A stretch of DNA of 64,000 nt from Enterococcus raffinosus. Its GTDB lineage: Bacteria; Bacillota; Bacilli; Lactobacillales; Enterococcaceae. Below the pieces are notes generated by a model that worked only from the letters and a program-made list of their open reading frames with translations, searched no databases and was not told the DNA's origin. Shown here in pieces: positions 26,801-37,352 of this stretch. A program made the translations under genes and the position numbers. The stretch spans positions 1-64,000 of the forward strand of contig NZ_JXLA01000017.1 of NCBI RefSeq assembly GCF_001886185.1. Direction: 5' to 3'. Each line of letters begins with the position of its first letter. Within the stretch, counting starts at the first letter, position 1.

Positions 26801-28210
26801 TTAAATTTCTGTTCCATATTCTACTGGCTTATCAAATTCACCTGGAGCATCATCATAGATATGACCATATATGAATACTGGCATGCCAATATAGCTATAT
26901 TCATAAATTTCCGCTACCTTGGCTTTTGGTGTATTTACACAGCCGTAACTGCCTAGGTCCGTCTGATAGGCACCTGGCTGACCAAAATATTGTAATTTAT
27001 GGTCTGTGTCATGAAGGCCGATTTCAGTAATCGTTTGTCCATAACTTAACAACGGCATCCAGTAATCTACTGGCACATTGTAAGTCCCATCTCCTGTTGT
27101 CAAAACACCACTTAAATCGACATTACGTCGTTTATCCATAATGGTATGAAACCCAGGGACAGTCGCTGTGCCTTTATTGTATCGTCCAGTAATCACGTCT
27201 GTTTCAACAACCAGCTTTCCCTTATTGAAACAGTACATTTTTTGATTGTCTAAATCAACTTCTATGTAATTTTTAGTTATGTGAAGCGGTTGTTTTTTTG
27301 TATCTCCCTTTAAAACGAGTGGAATCGTTTTTGTATCAGACTTCTTTAGTGCTTTGGTTATTTTTTTTGTAGATTCTTTGATGTCAATAAACCAGCCATA
27401 ATTTCCTACATTTTTGTATTGTAGATGTTGTCCATGAATATTGGTGAAATCAACTGATTTGTATATCGTGGAATATTCTCGTTCTAAATCCGCTACCCAT
27501 TCTGTAATCAAAGCTTGATCAAAATTCCCTTGGTCATCAATTGAATTTGCTAACATTTGCTCTGTTAATGGAATCTTTTTTTTATTGAGCTTTAGCATGA
27601 TCCCCCGATCTTTCACTGTTTCCAACTTTTGCGGGATTTTTTTTCGTTTTAAATCTTTTGCGGTGAGCTCTGGCTCACGATAAAAATCAGCTAAATCATA
27701 CGCTGCTTGCAAATTCCCCTCATCGAATGCTTTAGAGAGCTCTTTACGGATACGAACAGAATCAACCACTGTTCCACTTTTTTCTGGAATAATTTGAAAT
27801 TTTTTATCTTTATAGATAATTTTTGCATCTTTTGCTTCCTTCCCGCCAAGAAAAGAAGCAGCGTTAACAGCTTGAATTAACTCTTCCTTCGCTTCTTTTT
27901 TATAAGGTAGACTAAATTCTCCTTTGCGAATATTCTTTTTCAAATATTCCTTTTGAATCCTGTAAGGAGAAGTGATTTGAAGTTTCACTGTTTGGTTTTC
28001 ACCAGTCAATCTAATCTCGACCTGTTTCGTTTCTTGTCTGATTTTTTTTTCAGCTTTATTGATTGACAAACCACCAACAGCGACATTCGCAACTGTCGAA
28101 CCAAAATAAAAATGCGAACCAAAATAAACAAAAATTAGCATTAAAACCGTCATTGCCCCCGCAACAACACCAACAATACGCAGCACTACTCGATTTTCAT
28201 GCTCTCCCAA
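26801..28210 (-). CDS. L,D-transpeptidase (YkuD domain, Ldt-fm-like)
   Basis: A 469-aa membrane-anchored enzyme. A single N-terminal helix (VVLRIVGVVAGAMTVLMLIFVYFG) is followed by tandem peptidoglycan-binding-like domains of about 250 residues. A C-terminal YkuD domain carries the catalytic motif GSYGCVN, with the upstream GLHDTDHKL. The overall size and layout match Ldt-fm of E. faecium, which forms 3-3 cross-links and can bypass beta-lactam-sensitive D,D-transpeptidases. Translation starts at TTG (28210), seven bases after GAAGGTG. Confidence 0.9.
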   Translation of the reverse strand: MGEHENRVVLRIVGVVAGAMTVLMLIFVYFGSHFYFGSTVANVAVGGLSINKAEKKIRQETKQVEIRLTGENQTVKLQITSPYRIQKEYLKKNIRKGEFSLPYKKEAKEELIQAVNAASFLGGKEAKDAKIIYKDKKFQIIPEKSGTVVDSVRIRKELSKAFDEGNLQAAYDLADFYREPELTAKDLKRKKIPQKLETVKDRGIMLKLNKKKIPLTEQMLANSIDDQGNFDQALITEWVADLEREYSTIYKSVDFTNIHGQHLQYKNVGNYGWFIDIKESTKKITKALKKSDTKTIPLVLKGDTKKQPLHITKNYIEVDLDNQKMYCFNKGKLVVETDVITGRYNKGTATVPGFHTIMDKRRNVDLSGVLTTGDGTYNVPVDYWMPLLSYGQTITEIGLHDTDHKLQYFGQPGAYQTDLGSYGCVNTPKAKVAEIYEYSYIGMPVFIYGHIYDDAPGEFDKPVEYGTEI

Positions 28211-28315
28211 CCCTTATCACCTTCTTATCATGCCAATAATTACTCACATTATAAATCAAATAACCATTTTTTTACTCTTAAATCATAATTATTAATATTT
28301 TTTAACATTTTTGGT

Positions 28316-28358
28316 AAAAAAAGATTCTGAAGCGCAATAATGAGCTTCAGAATCTTTT
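28316..28358 (-). terminator. Terminator of pflB
   Basis: Minus-strand stem GATTCTGAAGC/GCTTCAGAATC followed by seven T. Confidence 0.88.
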
Positions 28359-28391
28359 AAAAAATCTTTTTTACTAAAAATATAATTATTT

Positions 28392-30689
28392 TTACATTTT
28401 TGTATGATCCGTACGTGAAATAACATCTCGACGTTGTTCTGGTGTCAAGTCACGGAACTTCACAGCATATCCGGATACACGAATGGTAAAGTTTGCATAT
28501 TTCGGATTGTCGATATCTTTATCCATTTCTTCTAGTAACTCACGGCCAAAGACGTTGACATTCAAGTGATAGCCTCCTTTATCAAAGTAGCCATCTAATA
28601 CTTGGCGTAAATTATCTACTTGCATTGACTCGTCATCTGTCCGACCTAAAGCACCTGGGTTGATTGTTTGAGTATCAGAAATTCCATCTTGCGCACAAGA
28701 GTAATTCAATTTAGCCGTTGAGTTTAATGAAGCCAATAAGCCATTTTTCTCACCTAAGAATTTACCATCTTGATAGCTTGGGTTAGCACCTGGCGCTAAA
28801 GGTTTACCTGCACGACGGCCATCCGGTGTATTCCCAGTATTTTTTCCGTAAACAACATTTGAAGTAATCGTTAGTAATGACAATGTTGGCGTTGAATCAC
28901 GGTAAGTGTGTTGGCGTTTGATTTGCGTCATGAAATATTCAAGAATCCAGTTTGCCATTTCGTCTGCTTCGTCATTATCATTTCCGTAAGTTGGAAATTC
29001 ATTTTGCGGGATATAGTCAATCGCTAGGCCATCTTCATCACGAATTACTTTTACATTTCCGTGTTTGATTGCCATCAATGAATCTGTCGCATGAGAAATA
29101 CCCGCGATTCCTGTCGCAAAAGTACGTTTCAAATCAGTATCCATTAATGCTAATTGTGGTGCTTCATAGGCATATTTGTCATGCATGTAGTGAATAACAT
29201 TTAAGGTATTTACATACAATTCAGCTAACCAATCTAAGACGTCTTTATAGCTTTCCATAAATTGATCAAAGTCAATGCTATCACCTTCTAATGGACGGAA
29301 ACGTGGACCAACTTGCATCTTGGTCATTTCATCAACACCGCCATTGATTGCATAAAGGACTGCCTTCGCCAAGTTCGCACGAGCACCAAAGAATTGCATA
29401 TCTTTACCGATTACAGTAGCGGACACACAGCAGGCAATTGCCGCATCGTCTGAACCCCAGTATTGACGTAATAAGTCATCATTTTCTAATTGAATAGAAG
29501 AACTTTGCTTCGCAACTTTTGCTGCATAGGTACGGAATCCTTCTGGTAAATGAGAAGAGTATAGTACTGTCAAGTTTGGTTCTGGTGAAGGTCCCATATT
29601 CGTTAATGTGTGTAGGATACGGAAATCATTTTTCGTTACTAATGAAGTCCCATCCATATTCATTCCTGCTAATGATAAGGTTGCCCAAATTGGATAACCA
29701 GAGAATAATTGATTGTATTCTGGTGTCCGAGCAAATTTTACCATGCGTAATTTCATAATCAAATGATCGATCATTTCTTGTGCTTCGAACTCAGTGATTA
29801 CACCACGATCTAAATCGCGTTGAATATAAATATCCAAGAATGCAGAAATACGTCCAATTGACATTGCCGCACCATTCTGTGATTTGATTGCCGCAAGATA
29901 ACCAAAGTATAACCATTGGATCGCTTCTTGTGCATTGCTCGCTGGTTTTGAAATGTCATAACCATAGCTTGCTGCCATTTCCTTCATATCTGCTAATGCA
30001 CGGAATTGTTCAGAAACTTCTTCACGTAATTGGATGACATCGTTAGTCATCACTTTGCTACCAACGTTTTTCCAGTCTTTTTTCTTTTCTTTCATTAAGA
30101 AATCAATTCCGTATAAAGCAACACGACGATAGTCGCCGATGATACGTCCACGACCATATGCATCTGGCAAACCTGTAATAATTTTATTTTTACGCGCTAA
30201 ACGCATTTCGTCTGTGTATGCATCAAAAACACCTTGGTTATGTGTTTTACGCCATTTGTTAAAGATGAATGACATTTCATCATCCACCTCATAGCCATTT
30301 GATTCTAAGGCTTTATTAGCCATATTGATTCCGCCAAAAGGCATGAATGCTTGTTTTAGAGGGACATCTGTCTGTAAACCAACAATTTTTTCCTCTTCTT
30401 TAATCAAGTAGCCAGGTTCGTGAGAAGTAATCGTTGCAGGAACATTATTGTCCATGTCGTAAACACCATTTTGCTTGTGCTGTACTTCAAAAAGCTCCTG
30501 TAATTTTTCCCATAATTTTTCAGTACTTGGTGCGGCACCTTCTAAAAAGCTGTCATCACCTTTGTACTCTTTATAATTACGTTTGATAAAGTCTAACGTG
30601 TTAACCTCATGCTGCCAGCGTCCTTCGTTAAAACCTTCCCAAGGATTTTCAGTTTGTTTAACAGTTTTTTTGATTGTTGTAGTTTCCAT
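28392..30689 (-). CDS. pflB: Pyruvate formate-lyase
   Basis: A 765-aa glycyl-radical enzyme that converts pyruvate and CoA to formate and acetyl-CoA under anaerobic conditions. The catalytic cysteine pair is C420-C421 in [12 protein letters not shown]. The radical-bearing glycine is G740 in RVSGYAV near the C-terminus. An AAAGGAG ribosome site precedes the ATG. The activating enzyme gene pflA, usually adjacent, is absent here: a terminator follows and the next gene is the L,D-transpeptidase. Activation must therefore come from elsewhere in the genome. Confidence 0.96.
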   Translation of the reverse strand: METTTIKKTVKQTENPWEGFNEGRWQHEVNTLDFIKRNYKEYKGDDSFLEGAAPSTEKLWEKLQELFEVQHKQNGVYDMDNNVPATITSHEPGYLIKEEEKIVGLQTDVPLKQAFMPFGGINMANKALESNGYEVDDEMSFIFNKWRKTHNQGVFDAYTDEMRLARKNKIITGLPDAYGRGRIIGDYRRVALYGIDFLMKEKKKDWKNVGSKVMTNDVIQLREEVSEQFRALADMKEMAASYGYDISKPASNAQEAIQWLYFGYLAAIKSQNGAAMSIGRISAFLDIYIQRDLDRGVITEFEAQEMIDHLIMKLRMVKFARTPEYNQLFSGYPIWATLSLAGMNMDGTSLVTKNDFRILHTLTNMGPSPEPNLTVLYSSHLPEGFRTYAAKVAKQSSSIQLENDDLLRQYWGSDDAAIACCVSATVIGKDMQFFGARANLAKAVLYAINGGVDEMTKMQVGPRFRPLEGDSIDFDQFMESYKDVLDWLAELYVNTLNVIHYMHDKYAYEAPQLALMDTDLKRTFATGIAGISHATDSLMAIKHGNVKVIRDEDGLAIDYIPQNEFPTYGNDNDEADEMANWILEYFMTQIKRQHTYRDSTPTLSLLTITSNVVYGKNTGNTPDGRRAGKPLAPGANPSYQDGKFLGEKNGLLASLNSTAKLNYSCAQDGISDTQTINPGALGRTDDESMQVDNLRQVLDGYFDKGGYHLNVNVFGRELLEEMDKDIDNPKYANFTIRVSGYAVKFRDLTPEQRRDVISRTDHTKM

Positions 30690-31336
30690 AAGCGCACTCC
30701 TTTGTTAAATAGTTTCAAAATAATTTAAAATGATTATAACAAAGGAATCTGTTTTAAGAAAGGGCTTTTTTACACTCTCTTATTCGAAAATCCTTTTAAA
30801 ATAATGATAATTATCTTATCTCTATTTACTATCTGTTACAATTTTCACTATAACAGAAATGATAATTGATAATGACAGTTTCTACTTGATAGTGAATTTT
30901 GCTCACCATTCCACAATACTATCCATTTATGAAATTGAAAAACAGAGGACTGATACAGGACCTTTTGTGAATTTTTTTCATTTCTAAACTCTCATAAAAG
31001 GAAAAATTTTTCCGAAAATAAAATTTATCTCATTATTATGGCATAATTTTCTCATCTTACCGAAAAGCTCTTCTGCTGTTATTCTATATAGAGAAAAGTT
31101 TTTTTTAGCCACTCGAAATCCTAATTGAAAGTTATTCATCGCCTAGAATAATTATCAATTGAAAATAACTAACTCTTATTTAAAAATACTCATAAGATAA
31201 TCGCTAGATGTTATCATAGCTCATTTTGATAGTATATCTAAAAAAACAGCAAATTATTTCAACTAGAAATATCCAAATAAATTAAATTGGTATACAATAC
31301 CAAACGTATGTGTTTTTCAAAAAAGGGAGGTACTTT
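30690..31336. other. Intergenic control region between pflB and the Mga-like gene
   Basis: A 647-base, very AT-rich stretch without a supported gene. On the minus strand an extended -10 TGTTATAAT (30733-30741) lies 44 bases upstream of pflB. Several GATAAT-type repeats occur between 30800 and 30870, resembling Fur-family hexamer arrays, and a further TAATTATCAATTG at about 31150. The plus-strand ATG at 31337 is preceded by GGGAGGT. The proximity of pflB suggests oxygen or metal control, which is inference. Confidence 0.4.
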
Positions 31337-32791
31337 ATGTTAGAAAGGTACATTGAAAAAAATATTTTTCGTCAAGTTTATCTTTGCCAACAATTGTATC
31401 AAAAGAAGGAAGTCTTTTTAAAAAGCATGGCAGAACGTTTGGATGTATGTTCTATTACAATCAATAATGATTTAGATGCACTAAAGGAATCTTTTGAACA
31501 GGAGATCCTTATATTCGAACGAACAAGGAACTCTTGTAAGGTATCCTTTGATCCTGCGTTTTCATTATTAGAATTATCGCAACGAATTTACCGTCGATCA
31601 GATTTTCTGCGTGTACTCAATGATTTCTTAGTAGGAAATACTCATTGGACAGAAATCGCAGAAAAAGAATTTCTCTCTACTAGTAAGATCTATCAAATTC
31701 GTACGAATATTTTTTCTTTTGCTAAAGAATTAGGCTATTTAGATTCAAATAATGCGATTCAAGTACCTGAAAAAGATCTTCGCTACCTACTTCTGGCTAT
31801 CTCCAGAGCCACTGGCGACCGCTCTGCTATTCCATTCAACAAAATGATTGCTGCTGGAGCAGAGGAACTGATTGACTATGTTGAATCGCATTTTTTTGCG
31901 CGTGATTATCCTAAAAGTGAACGAGAAATCATTGTTTTAGGCACCCAATTAAGTAGTCAAAGGGCACGACAATTTCCTATCATTTTTTCGGAGGATGAGA
32001 AGAAAACGGCTCGACAAACACCTTTATTCGGATTGATTCAAGCAGGTATAAAAAATTTACAGTCATCAATTTGTGTAAATGAAGACGAGTTGTTTTTTAT
32101 TTATTCTCTTTTCAATGCTAGAAATTATCTTTGCAACAACTTGGAACTACTACAAAAAGATTTTGAAGTCGTCTATCAAAATCATATTCAACGGTATCCG
32201 GAAATAGAGGAGTTGCTTCAGCAATTTCATTTCTCTTTAAATATTCCCCTCGAAAATGAACTGCTTTTGAAAAAAGCCTTTTTACCTTTTATTCGATCTG
32301 CTTGGGCCAACATGCAGCTTTTTCAACCTGATCTAATTTATTTATTAGACGTAGAACAAAAAGAACTTTATCAAACCGTGCAAACTATTTTAATTGATTG
32401 GTCAACACGTTATCGACCAAACATTCATTGGAATGACAATTTTATCCGGAAAATGACTCTTACGCTCGATCTGTTACGAAAAAATACTTTTGATGAAAAA
32501 ATTGAGCTATACATTGTAGCTCCCACTGATTTCAACTTTTTGTATTATCGAAAGCAGCTAGAAAATTTACTTGATGATCATTTTACTATTAGCAATATGA
32601 TTTACAACACTCTAAACGAAGTTGTAGACGATGTCTTTTTCTGTTCAAAAAGGATCATTGTTTGTGATACGGCGCTTTATCAAGCGGATCTGGGCAGCGA
32701 AAATACATTGATCTATCCTGTATCCTTGCAAACGATCAACAATACTTGCTATGAGATTAACCAACTTGTGCGACCAATTGAAAAAGCCTGA
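31337..32791 (+). CDS. Mga-like PRD-containing transcriptional regulator
   Basis: About 484 aa. An N-terminal helix-turn-helix (KSMAERLDVCSITINNDLDALKE) is followed by an Mga-type second DNA-binding domain around residues 60-140 and long helical PRD-like segments. The end (residues about 400-484) resembles an EIIB-like fold. Such proteins (Mga, AtxA, MafR) couple carbon status to gene expression. The ATG at 31337 is five bases from GGGAGGT; upstream extension lacks support. It converges on gadB and may be the local regulator of the gad genes. Confidence 0.75.
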   Translation: MLERYIEKNIFRQVYLCQQLYQKKEVFLKSMAERLDVCSITINNDLDALKESFEQEILIFERTRNSCKVSFDPAFSLLELSQRIYRRSDFLRVLNDFLVGNTHWTEIAEKEFLSTSKIYQIRTNIFSFAKELGYLDSNNAIQVPEKDLRYLLLAISRATGDRSAIPFNKMIAAGAEELIDYVESHFFARDYPKSEREIIVLGTQLSSQRARQFPIIFSEDEKKTARQTPLFGLIQAGIKNLQSSICVNEDELFFIYSLFNARNYLCNNLELLQKDFEVVYQNHIQRYPEIEELLQQFHFSLNIPLENELLLKKAFLPFIRSAWANMQLFQPDLIYLLDVEQKELYQTVQTILIDWSTRYRPNIHWNDNFIRKMTLTLDLLRKNTFDEKIELYIVAPTDFNFLYYRKQLENLLDDHFTISNMIYNTLNEVVDDVFFCSKRIIVCDTALYQADLGSENTLIYPVSLQTINNTCYEINQLVRPIEKA

Positions 32792-32822
32792 AAGGAACAT
32801 TTCCTTCCAGGCTTCTGTTTTT
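32784..32822. terminator. Bidirectional terminator between the Mga-like gene and gadB
   Basis: AAGCCTGAAAGGAA/TTCCTTCCAGGCTT arms, closing both converging transcription units. Confidence 0.8.
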
Positions 32823-34221
32823 AATGAGTAAATCCGTAAGTCTTAATTTCTGGTTTTTCATGATAGACCAAATGCGCTTTATCCAACGCTTCAATGGCTT
32901 CTTGCATATCTTGCACGTAATCACAAGCCATATTCATACCAAAATCAGCTCGAATAACTAAACGTTGAATAATTTCTTGATCTAAATTTTTAGGAAGTGG
33001 ATAGGCTGGCACTTGCCATCCCTTCATTAAAAGGCGATCGGCTAAGTCATAAAGAGTCCATTCACGAGTACTATCTTCTTTTAATTTGTAACAAACAATC
33101 GGTAATTGTGAACCATCGTTGACGATGTCAAATAAGCCTGTTTCTTCTATAGCATTTGCCAGATACAACGCTACCTTATGTGTACGTTCATGAATGGCCT
33201 TATAACCATCAAAGCCATAACGTACAAAATTGTAATATTGTCCAATCAATTGTGCTGCGCTATGAGAAAAGTTAATCGCCATTGTTGGCAACTCGCCTCC
33301 TAAATAGCTGACCTTAAAGATTAATTCTTTTGGTAAATAGTGTTGATCCCGCCATAAAACCCAACCAACACCAGGATAAACTAGTCCGTATTTATGACCT
33401 GAAGAATTAATTGAGATGACATTCTTCAAACGGAAATCCCAGACTAAATCTGGTTCAGTAAACGGTGCATAAAAACCTCCAGAGGCAGCATCAACATGAA
33501 TATAGACTTTGTAATCCGTATGTTTATTGTATTCCTCAACTAGATCATTTAAATCCTTGATGTCATCGTAACGGCCGGTATAGGTAATCCCCATAATCCC
33601 AACAATACCGATGGTATATTCATCGACATAATCCATGACTTTATCTAAGTTTATTGACATATGGTCTTGGTCTAGAGGTACTTCACGCATTTCAATATCC
33701 CAATAAACACAGAATTTTTCCCAACATACTTGATAACCAGATGAAATGACTAAATTAGGTTTTTTAGCATTGAGATCGAGGCCCAATTTTTCAGCACGTT
33801 TTCGCCATGCAAATTTCATTGCCATACCGCCCAGCATACATGCCTCTGAAGAACCAATTGTTGAAGTCCCCATAAATTTTTCGTTTTCACTAGCATGCCA
33901 AAGATCGGCGATCATATTCACACAACGATTTTCGATTTCAGTCGTACGAGGATATTCAGATTTATCAATCGCATTTTTTTCTAAAGTTTGGCTCATGAGT
34001 TTCACTGCTTCTGGTTCCATATACGTTTGACAAAAAGTAGCTAAATTCAACCGAGCATTTCCTTCATCTAACATCTCATCTTGAACCAATTGATAGGCAA
34101 CACGCGGTTCAATCGATTCTTGATTTAACTTATATTTGGGTAAATCTACTTGTTCACTTTCTGAACCAAAGATTGGTTCTAAATATTCTGCTTCGTCACG
34201 ATTTTCTTTTCCGTATAACAT
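32821..34221 (-). CDS. gadB: Glutamate decarboxylase
   Basis: A 466-aa group II PLP decarboxylase producing GABA from glutamate while consuming one proton. The Schiff-base lysine is K277 in SSGHKYGLVYPGVGW, with the PLP-contact aspartate in HVDAASGGF. The length matches bacterial GadB. The ATG at 34221 follows GGAGG by eight bases. It is the second gene of a gadC-gadB operon (27-base gap) and provides acid resistance with the antiporter. Confidence 0.97.
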   Translation of the reverse strand: MLYGKENRDEAEYLEPIFGSESEQVDLPKYKLNQESIEPRVAYQLVQDEMLDEGNARLNLATFCQTYMEPEAVKLMSQTLEKNAIDKSEYPRTTEIENRCVNMIADLWHASENEKFMGTSTIGSSEACMLGGMAMKFAWRKRAEKLGLDLNAKKPNLVISSGYQVCWEKFCVYWDIEMREVPLDQDHMSINLDKVMDYVDEYTIGIVGIMGITYTGRYDDIKDLNDLVEEYNKHTDYKVYIHVDAASGGFYAPFTEPDLVWDFRLKNVISINSSGHKYGLVYPGVGWVLWRDQHYLPKELIFKVSYLGGELPTMAINFSHSAAQLIGQYYNFVRYGFDGYKAIHERTHKVALYLANAIEETGLFDIVNDGSQLPIVCYKLKEDSTREWTLYDLADRLLMKGWQVPAYPLPKNLDQEIIQRLVIRADFGMNMACDYVQDMQEAIEALDKAHLVYHEKPEIKTYGFTH

Positions 34222-34248
34222 ATGCAATTCCTCCAATAAGTTCGTTTT

Positions 34249-35760
34249 CTAATGCTTTAATGTATGTTCTTCTTTTTGAACAATCTGGTGTTCACCACGA
34301 GCTGCCGGATAGACGGCCGTATTCACATCTCCTGCTTCCATATGAATCGGTTCTTCTATTTTCTTATGTCCTTGCTTATCATGCAGTTCATAAATTACAA
34401 ATGGCAGAATCACAGTAACTACAAAGCTGATTAACAAAATCACCTGATACGTTCGATCTTCATTCTTCGCTATTGATGCAGGGGGAACAAAAGAAATTAG
34501 CAATGCAAAAATGGATAATAAAAATCCGATTCCAGCAATGACTGTTTTCCCAATCGTTTTCCCAGGAACATTATACGTTCGTTTCAAGCCTTTCTTTTTG
34601 TACACTAAAACGAAATAACCGATAAAGAATAAAAGATATCCCACTAAATAGATAACGACCGTTAGTGAAATAGCCACTAAGAAAGATAAGTTGTTTCCAC
34701 CACCGCCAAAAGTCAGTACTGCGCCCCAAATAGTAACAATCACACCTTGGATCATAATTAATGGAACAGGAACGCCATGAGTATTCGTCTTTCTTAAAAA
34801 ATTAGGCAATAATCCTCGTTGAGCTGCAGCAAACATTCCGCGAGAAGGACCAACTACCCATGAGCTTACTTCTCCCATCACACCAAAAGCGATCATTAAG
34901 GCAACGACTTTAACCAGCCAACCTAAATGACTATTAAAATGTAAAATCAATGATTGGAATGTTTGGATCACTCCAGCGCTTAAAGATAGTTCTTTTTGGG
35001 GAATCACAGCAGCTACTGAAAAGCCGCCGATCGCATCTAGCGCAATCGCTAAAATCACCAATAGAATCATTGCTAATGGATAATTTTTGCTTGGATTTTC
35101 CAATTCATTGATATGTGAAGCGGATGCTTCAACGCCCATATAAGCCAAAATAAAGGAGACAAATACGACCAATGTTGATAGCTGTGAAAAATCTGGAATA
35201 AACGCTTTTCTGCTAATAGCAATTTCTATGGGGTTTCCACCAATAAAGTATGCTGCTGCTAGGCCAAATAAAAGCACAGATGGGATAAGAATCCCGATCA
35301 CAAATCCTGCTTTCGCTATTTTTGCGGTGCGTTGTGTTCCGCCTAATTGCGAGAAGGTTAATCCCCAGAATATGACAAGCAATCCTATATACTTCATTAA
35401 CGGATCAGTGTTCAATGCTTGAAAATTCAACACGTAGGATAATGCACCCAGAATGAAATAAATCATTGTTACGAATCCCACCGTAATTTGGAACCATTGA
35501 AAGAAGATAGCCGCAAAACCAAATCGCTCACCTAACGTTTGACTGACCCAACTAAATATCCCGCCATTTTGCCATCCCTCTACTGTAGACATTTCGGCGG
35601 CGCATAAAGCAACTGGTAAAAACCATAAAATTCCACCTAACAATAAAAAGAACACTAAGTGTAACTTCGAAGTCGCAAATGTCGGATACTCGTAAACGGT
35701 CAAAACCATTGAAGCCGTTAAAGCAAAAAAGCCGAATAAAGATAATTTTTTCTGATTCAT
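34249..35760 (-). CDS. gadC: Glutamate/GABA antiporter
   Basis: A 503-aa APC-superfamily exchanger with about 12 helices. Family blocks are present (SLFGFFALTASMVLTVYEYP, SFILAYMGVEASASHINELENPSKNYP, GPSRGMFAAAQRG). A C-terminal hydrophilic tail rich in histidine (KQGHKKIEE ... EHQIVQKEEHTLKH) fits the pH-sensing C-plug of GadC. The ATG at 35760 follows AAAGGGAAAG. A -10 TATACT is at 35873-35878 with a poor -35, consistent with an activator-dependent promoter. Confidence 0.93.
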   Translation of the reverse strand: MNQKKLSLFGFFALTASMVLTVYEYPTFATSKLHLVFFLLLGGILWFLPVALCAAEMSTVEGWQNGGIFSWVSQTLGERFGFAAIFFQWFQITVGFVTMIYFILGALSYVLNFQALNTDPLMKYIGLLVIFWGLTFSQLGGTQRTAKIAKAGFVIGILIPSVLLFGLAAAYFIGGNPIEIAISRKAFIPDFSQLSTLVVFVSFILAYMGVEASASHINELENPSKNYPLAMILLVILAIALDAIGGFSVAAVIPQKELSLSAGVIQTFQSLILHFNSHLGWLVKVVALMIAFGVMGEVSSWVVGPSRGMFAAAQRGLLPNFLRKTNTHGVPVPLIMIQGVIVTIWGAVLTFGGGGNNLSFLVAISLTVVIYLVGYLLFFIGYFVLVYKKKGLKRTYNVPGKTIGKTVIAGIGFLLSIFALLISFVPPASIAKNEDRTYQVILLISFVVTVILPFVIYELHDKQGHKKIEEPIHMEAGDVNTAVYPAARGEHQIVQKEEHTLKH

Positions 35761-35959
35761 ATAAACGCTTCTTTCCCTTTTCTTAAATTCGTTAGCATAA
35801 TAATGCTTCAGGGAACAAACGACGTAGAATATGGATAAAACATTTTCCAGCACCTCTTTCCTTACAAGGAGAAGTATAATCAGTGTGGGGGGAGCTTTTT
35901 TCTTAATTTTTTTCTTTCGAATAAGACAAACTTAAAAAAATATAGAAAATTTTATCGTA

Positions 35960-36007
35960 AAAAAGCGCTAGAGCTCTCCTCACTTTAGGAGAACTCTAGC
36001 GCTTTTC
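35960..36007 (-). terminator. Terminator of the first winged-helix regulator
   Basis: Near-perfect stem AAAAGCGCTAGAG.../...CTCTAGCGCTTTT with inner CTCCT/AGGAG pairing. Confidence 0.85.
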
Positions 36008-36019
36008 TATTTTTTACAA

Positions 36020-36718
36020 TTACATACTGTATTCCTTAATATGCTCATTCATTAATCCGTTTGGCACATCATGAAGACGGTACCCATTGCCCCAATAAGT
36101 AATAATTCGAACATTGTCGATATGAGCATGGGCAATTTTCTTACGGATATTCCCTACCGCCGTCGACATCTGAACCAAACGCGACTTGCTAACTTCATTA
36201 TTCCAAACCTTATTACATAACTCGTCTCTAGAAATAATCTTGCCGCTGCCTTCAGCTAATGCACCGATAATTTTCTTTTCAATATTATTAAGCGAACTGT
36301 AGAAAAGGACTAGATCCTGTTTCTTCATTTCTGATTGTCTTACTAGACCTTTTGAAATGGATTCCTTCTGACCCTCACGTTTATCGCTCAACAATAAGAA
36401 CTCTCTTAACTCTGTCAGTGTACAATCAATAGATAAGCAATGATTTTCATCTATATTAGGTACTGGTTCATCCGTTCTTCGTAAATAATGCATATCTTTT
36501 TCTACAACAATCGGCAAAATCTCATTAAATTCTTGATTTGTCAAGGTTTCACTAAAAATGACAATATCAAAAAGAGACAAAATATCCTCAAAATAATTAG
36601 GCTTGTTCACATCAAAAAATTCTTTCAAGACAAAAACTTCATAATCCAAACGCTGCAACTCGTTTTGAAATTCCTGTTCAATGATAATATTTCTAGTTAA
36701 AATGATTACTTTTTTCAT
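36020..36718 (-). CDS. Winged-helix regulator with receiver-like N-terminus (paralogue 1)
   Basis: A 232-aa protein. The C-terminal OmpR-type winged helix (IISRDELCNKVWNNEVSKSRLVQMSTAVGNIRKKI ... ITYWGNGYRLHD) is clear. The N-terminal half folds like a response-regulator receiver (KKVIILTRNIIIEQEFQNELQRLDYEVFVL, DIVIFSETL) but lacks the acidic pocket and phospho-Asp/Lys set, so it is probably not phosphorylated. It shares the IFSETL and GYRL blocks with the gene at 38620-39327. It follows the coiled-coil gene by 64 bases and lies upstream of gadC-gadB. Confidence 0.75.
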   Translation of the reverse strand: MKKVIILTRNIIIEQEFQNELQRLDYEVFVLKEFFDVNKPNYFEDILSLFDIVIFSETLTNQEFNEILPIVVEKDMHYLRRTDEPVPNIDENHCLSIDCTLTELREFLLLSDKREGQKESISKGLVRQSEMKKQDLVLFYSSLNNIEKKIIGALAEGSGKIISRDELCNKVWNNEVSKSRLVQMSTAVGNIRKKIAHAHIDNVRIITYWGNGYRLHDVPNGLMNEHIKEYSM

Positions 36719-36782
36719 TTCACTTCACTCCAGTCTTTACTGACTTCTACTTTTGCACCCTTTAACTCCTACCAACGTTTCT

Positions 36783-37352
36783 TCAATTGCTACTATTTAC
36801 TGATTTAATAGATTGCACACGGTTTTCAGCTTGTTGAATAATCGTGCGACTTAATCTCGTTGCCTCTAACAACGTATCTGCAGCGTCCGCTCTTGTAAAT
36901 AATTCTAAGTCAGGATTTCCTTCTTTTTGAAATAGATAATCAAACAACGCTTCACTTTTATCATGTTCATACATATATTGTTCTAACAACCGATCGTATT
37001 TTTCTTGTAATTCCTTTACATTCTGATCGCCTTTGTTCCCTTTAGAACGTTTCTCCATTTCCTTTTGGAAAAGCCTTCCTCGTAAAATAAAGCGACGCCT
37101 ATCTAAATTGTCCTTGTTATGGTAGACCACTTCATCTTGAGTTGGAGGCAATTGCGTTTCCTCTAACTGTTTTGTTATTTCCTTCAAGCGATAACGATAT
37201 GCCGAAACCTTCTCTTCTAAAGCTCCCCGGATTCCCTCCAGCTTTTTCACTTGATTCAACAATTCTTCATTTCTATCTTCTAACAATTGAACTTTACTTA
37301 AAACTTTTCCATTAATGCTCTCTTTTAATTTAGAATCATCCAAAATTTCCAA
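36783..37352 (-). CDS. Coiled-coil protein, 189 aa
   Basis: I do not recognise a family. Residues 15-70 and 95-130 are heptad-rich coiled coil (EDRNEELLNQVKKLEGIRGALEEKV; ELQEKYDRLLEQYMYEHDKSEAL). There is no signal peptide or membrane segment. The start is a TTG at 37352 with GAGG five bases upstream. It probably shares a transcript with the downstream winged-helix regulator and may be its structural partner, which is inference from position. Confidence 0.6.
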   Translation of the reverse strand: MEILDDSKLKESINGKVLSKVQLLEDRNEELLNQVKKLEGIRGALEEKVSAYRYRLKEITKQLEETQLPPTQDEVVYHNKDNLDRRRFILRGRLFQKEMEKRSKGNKGDQNVKELQEKYDRLLEQYMYEHDKSEALFDYLFQKEGNPDLELFTRADAADTLLEATRLSRTIIQQAENRVQSIKSVNSSN

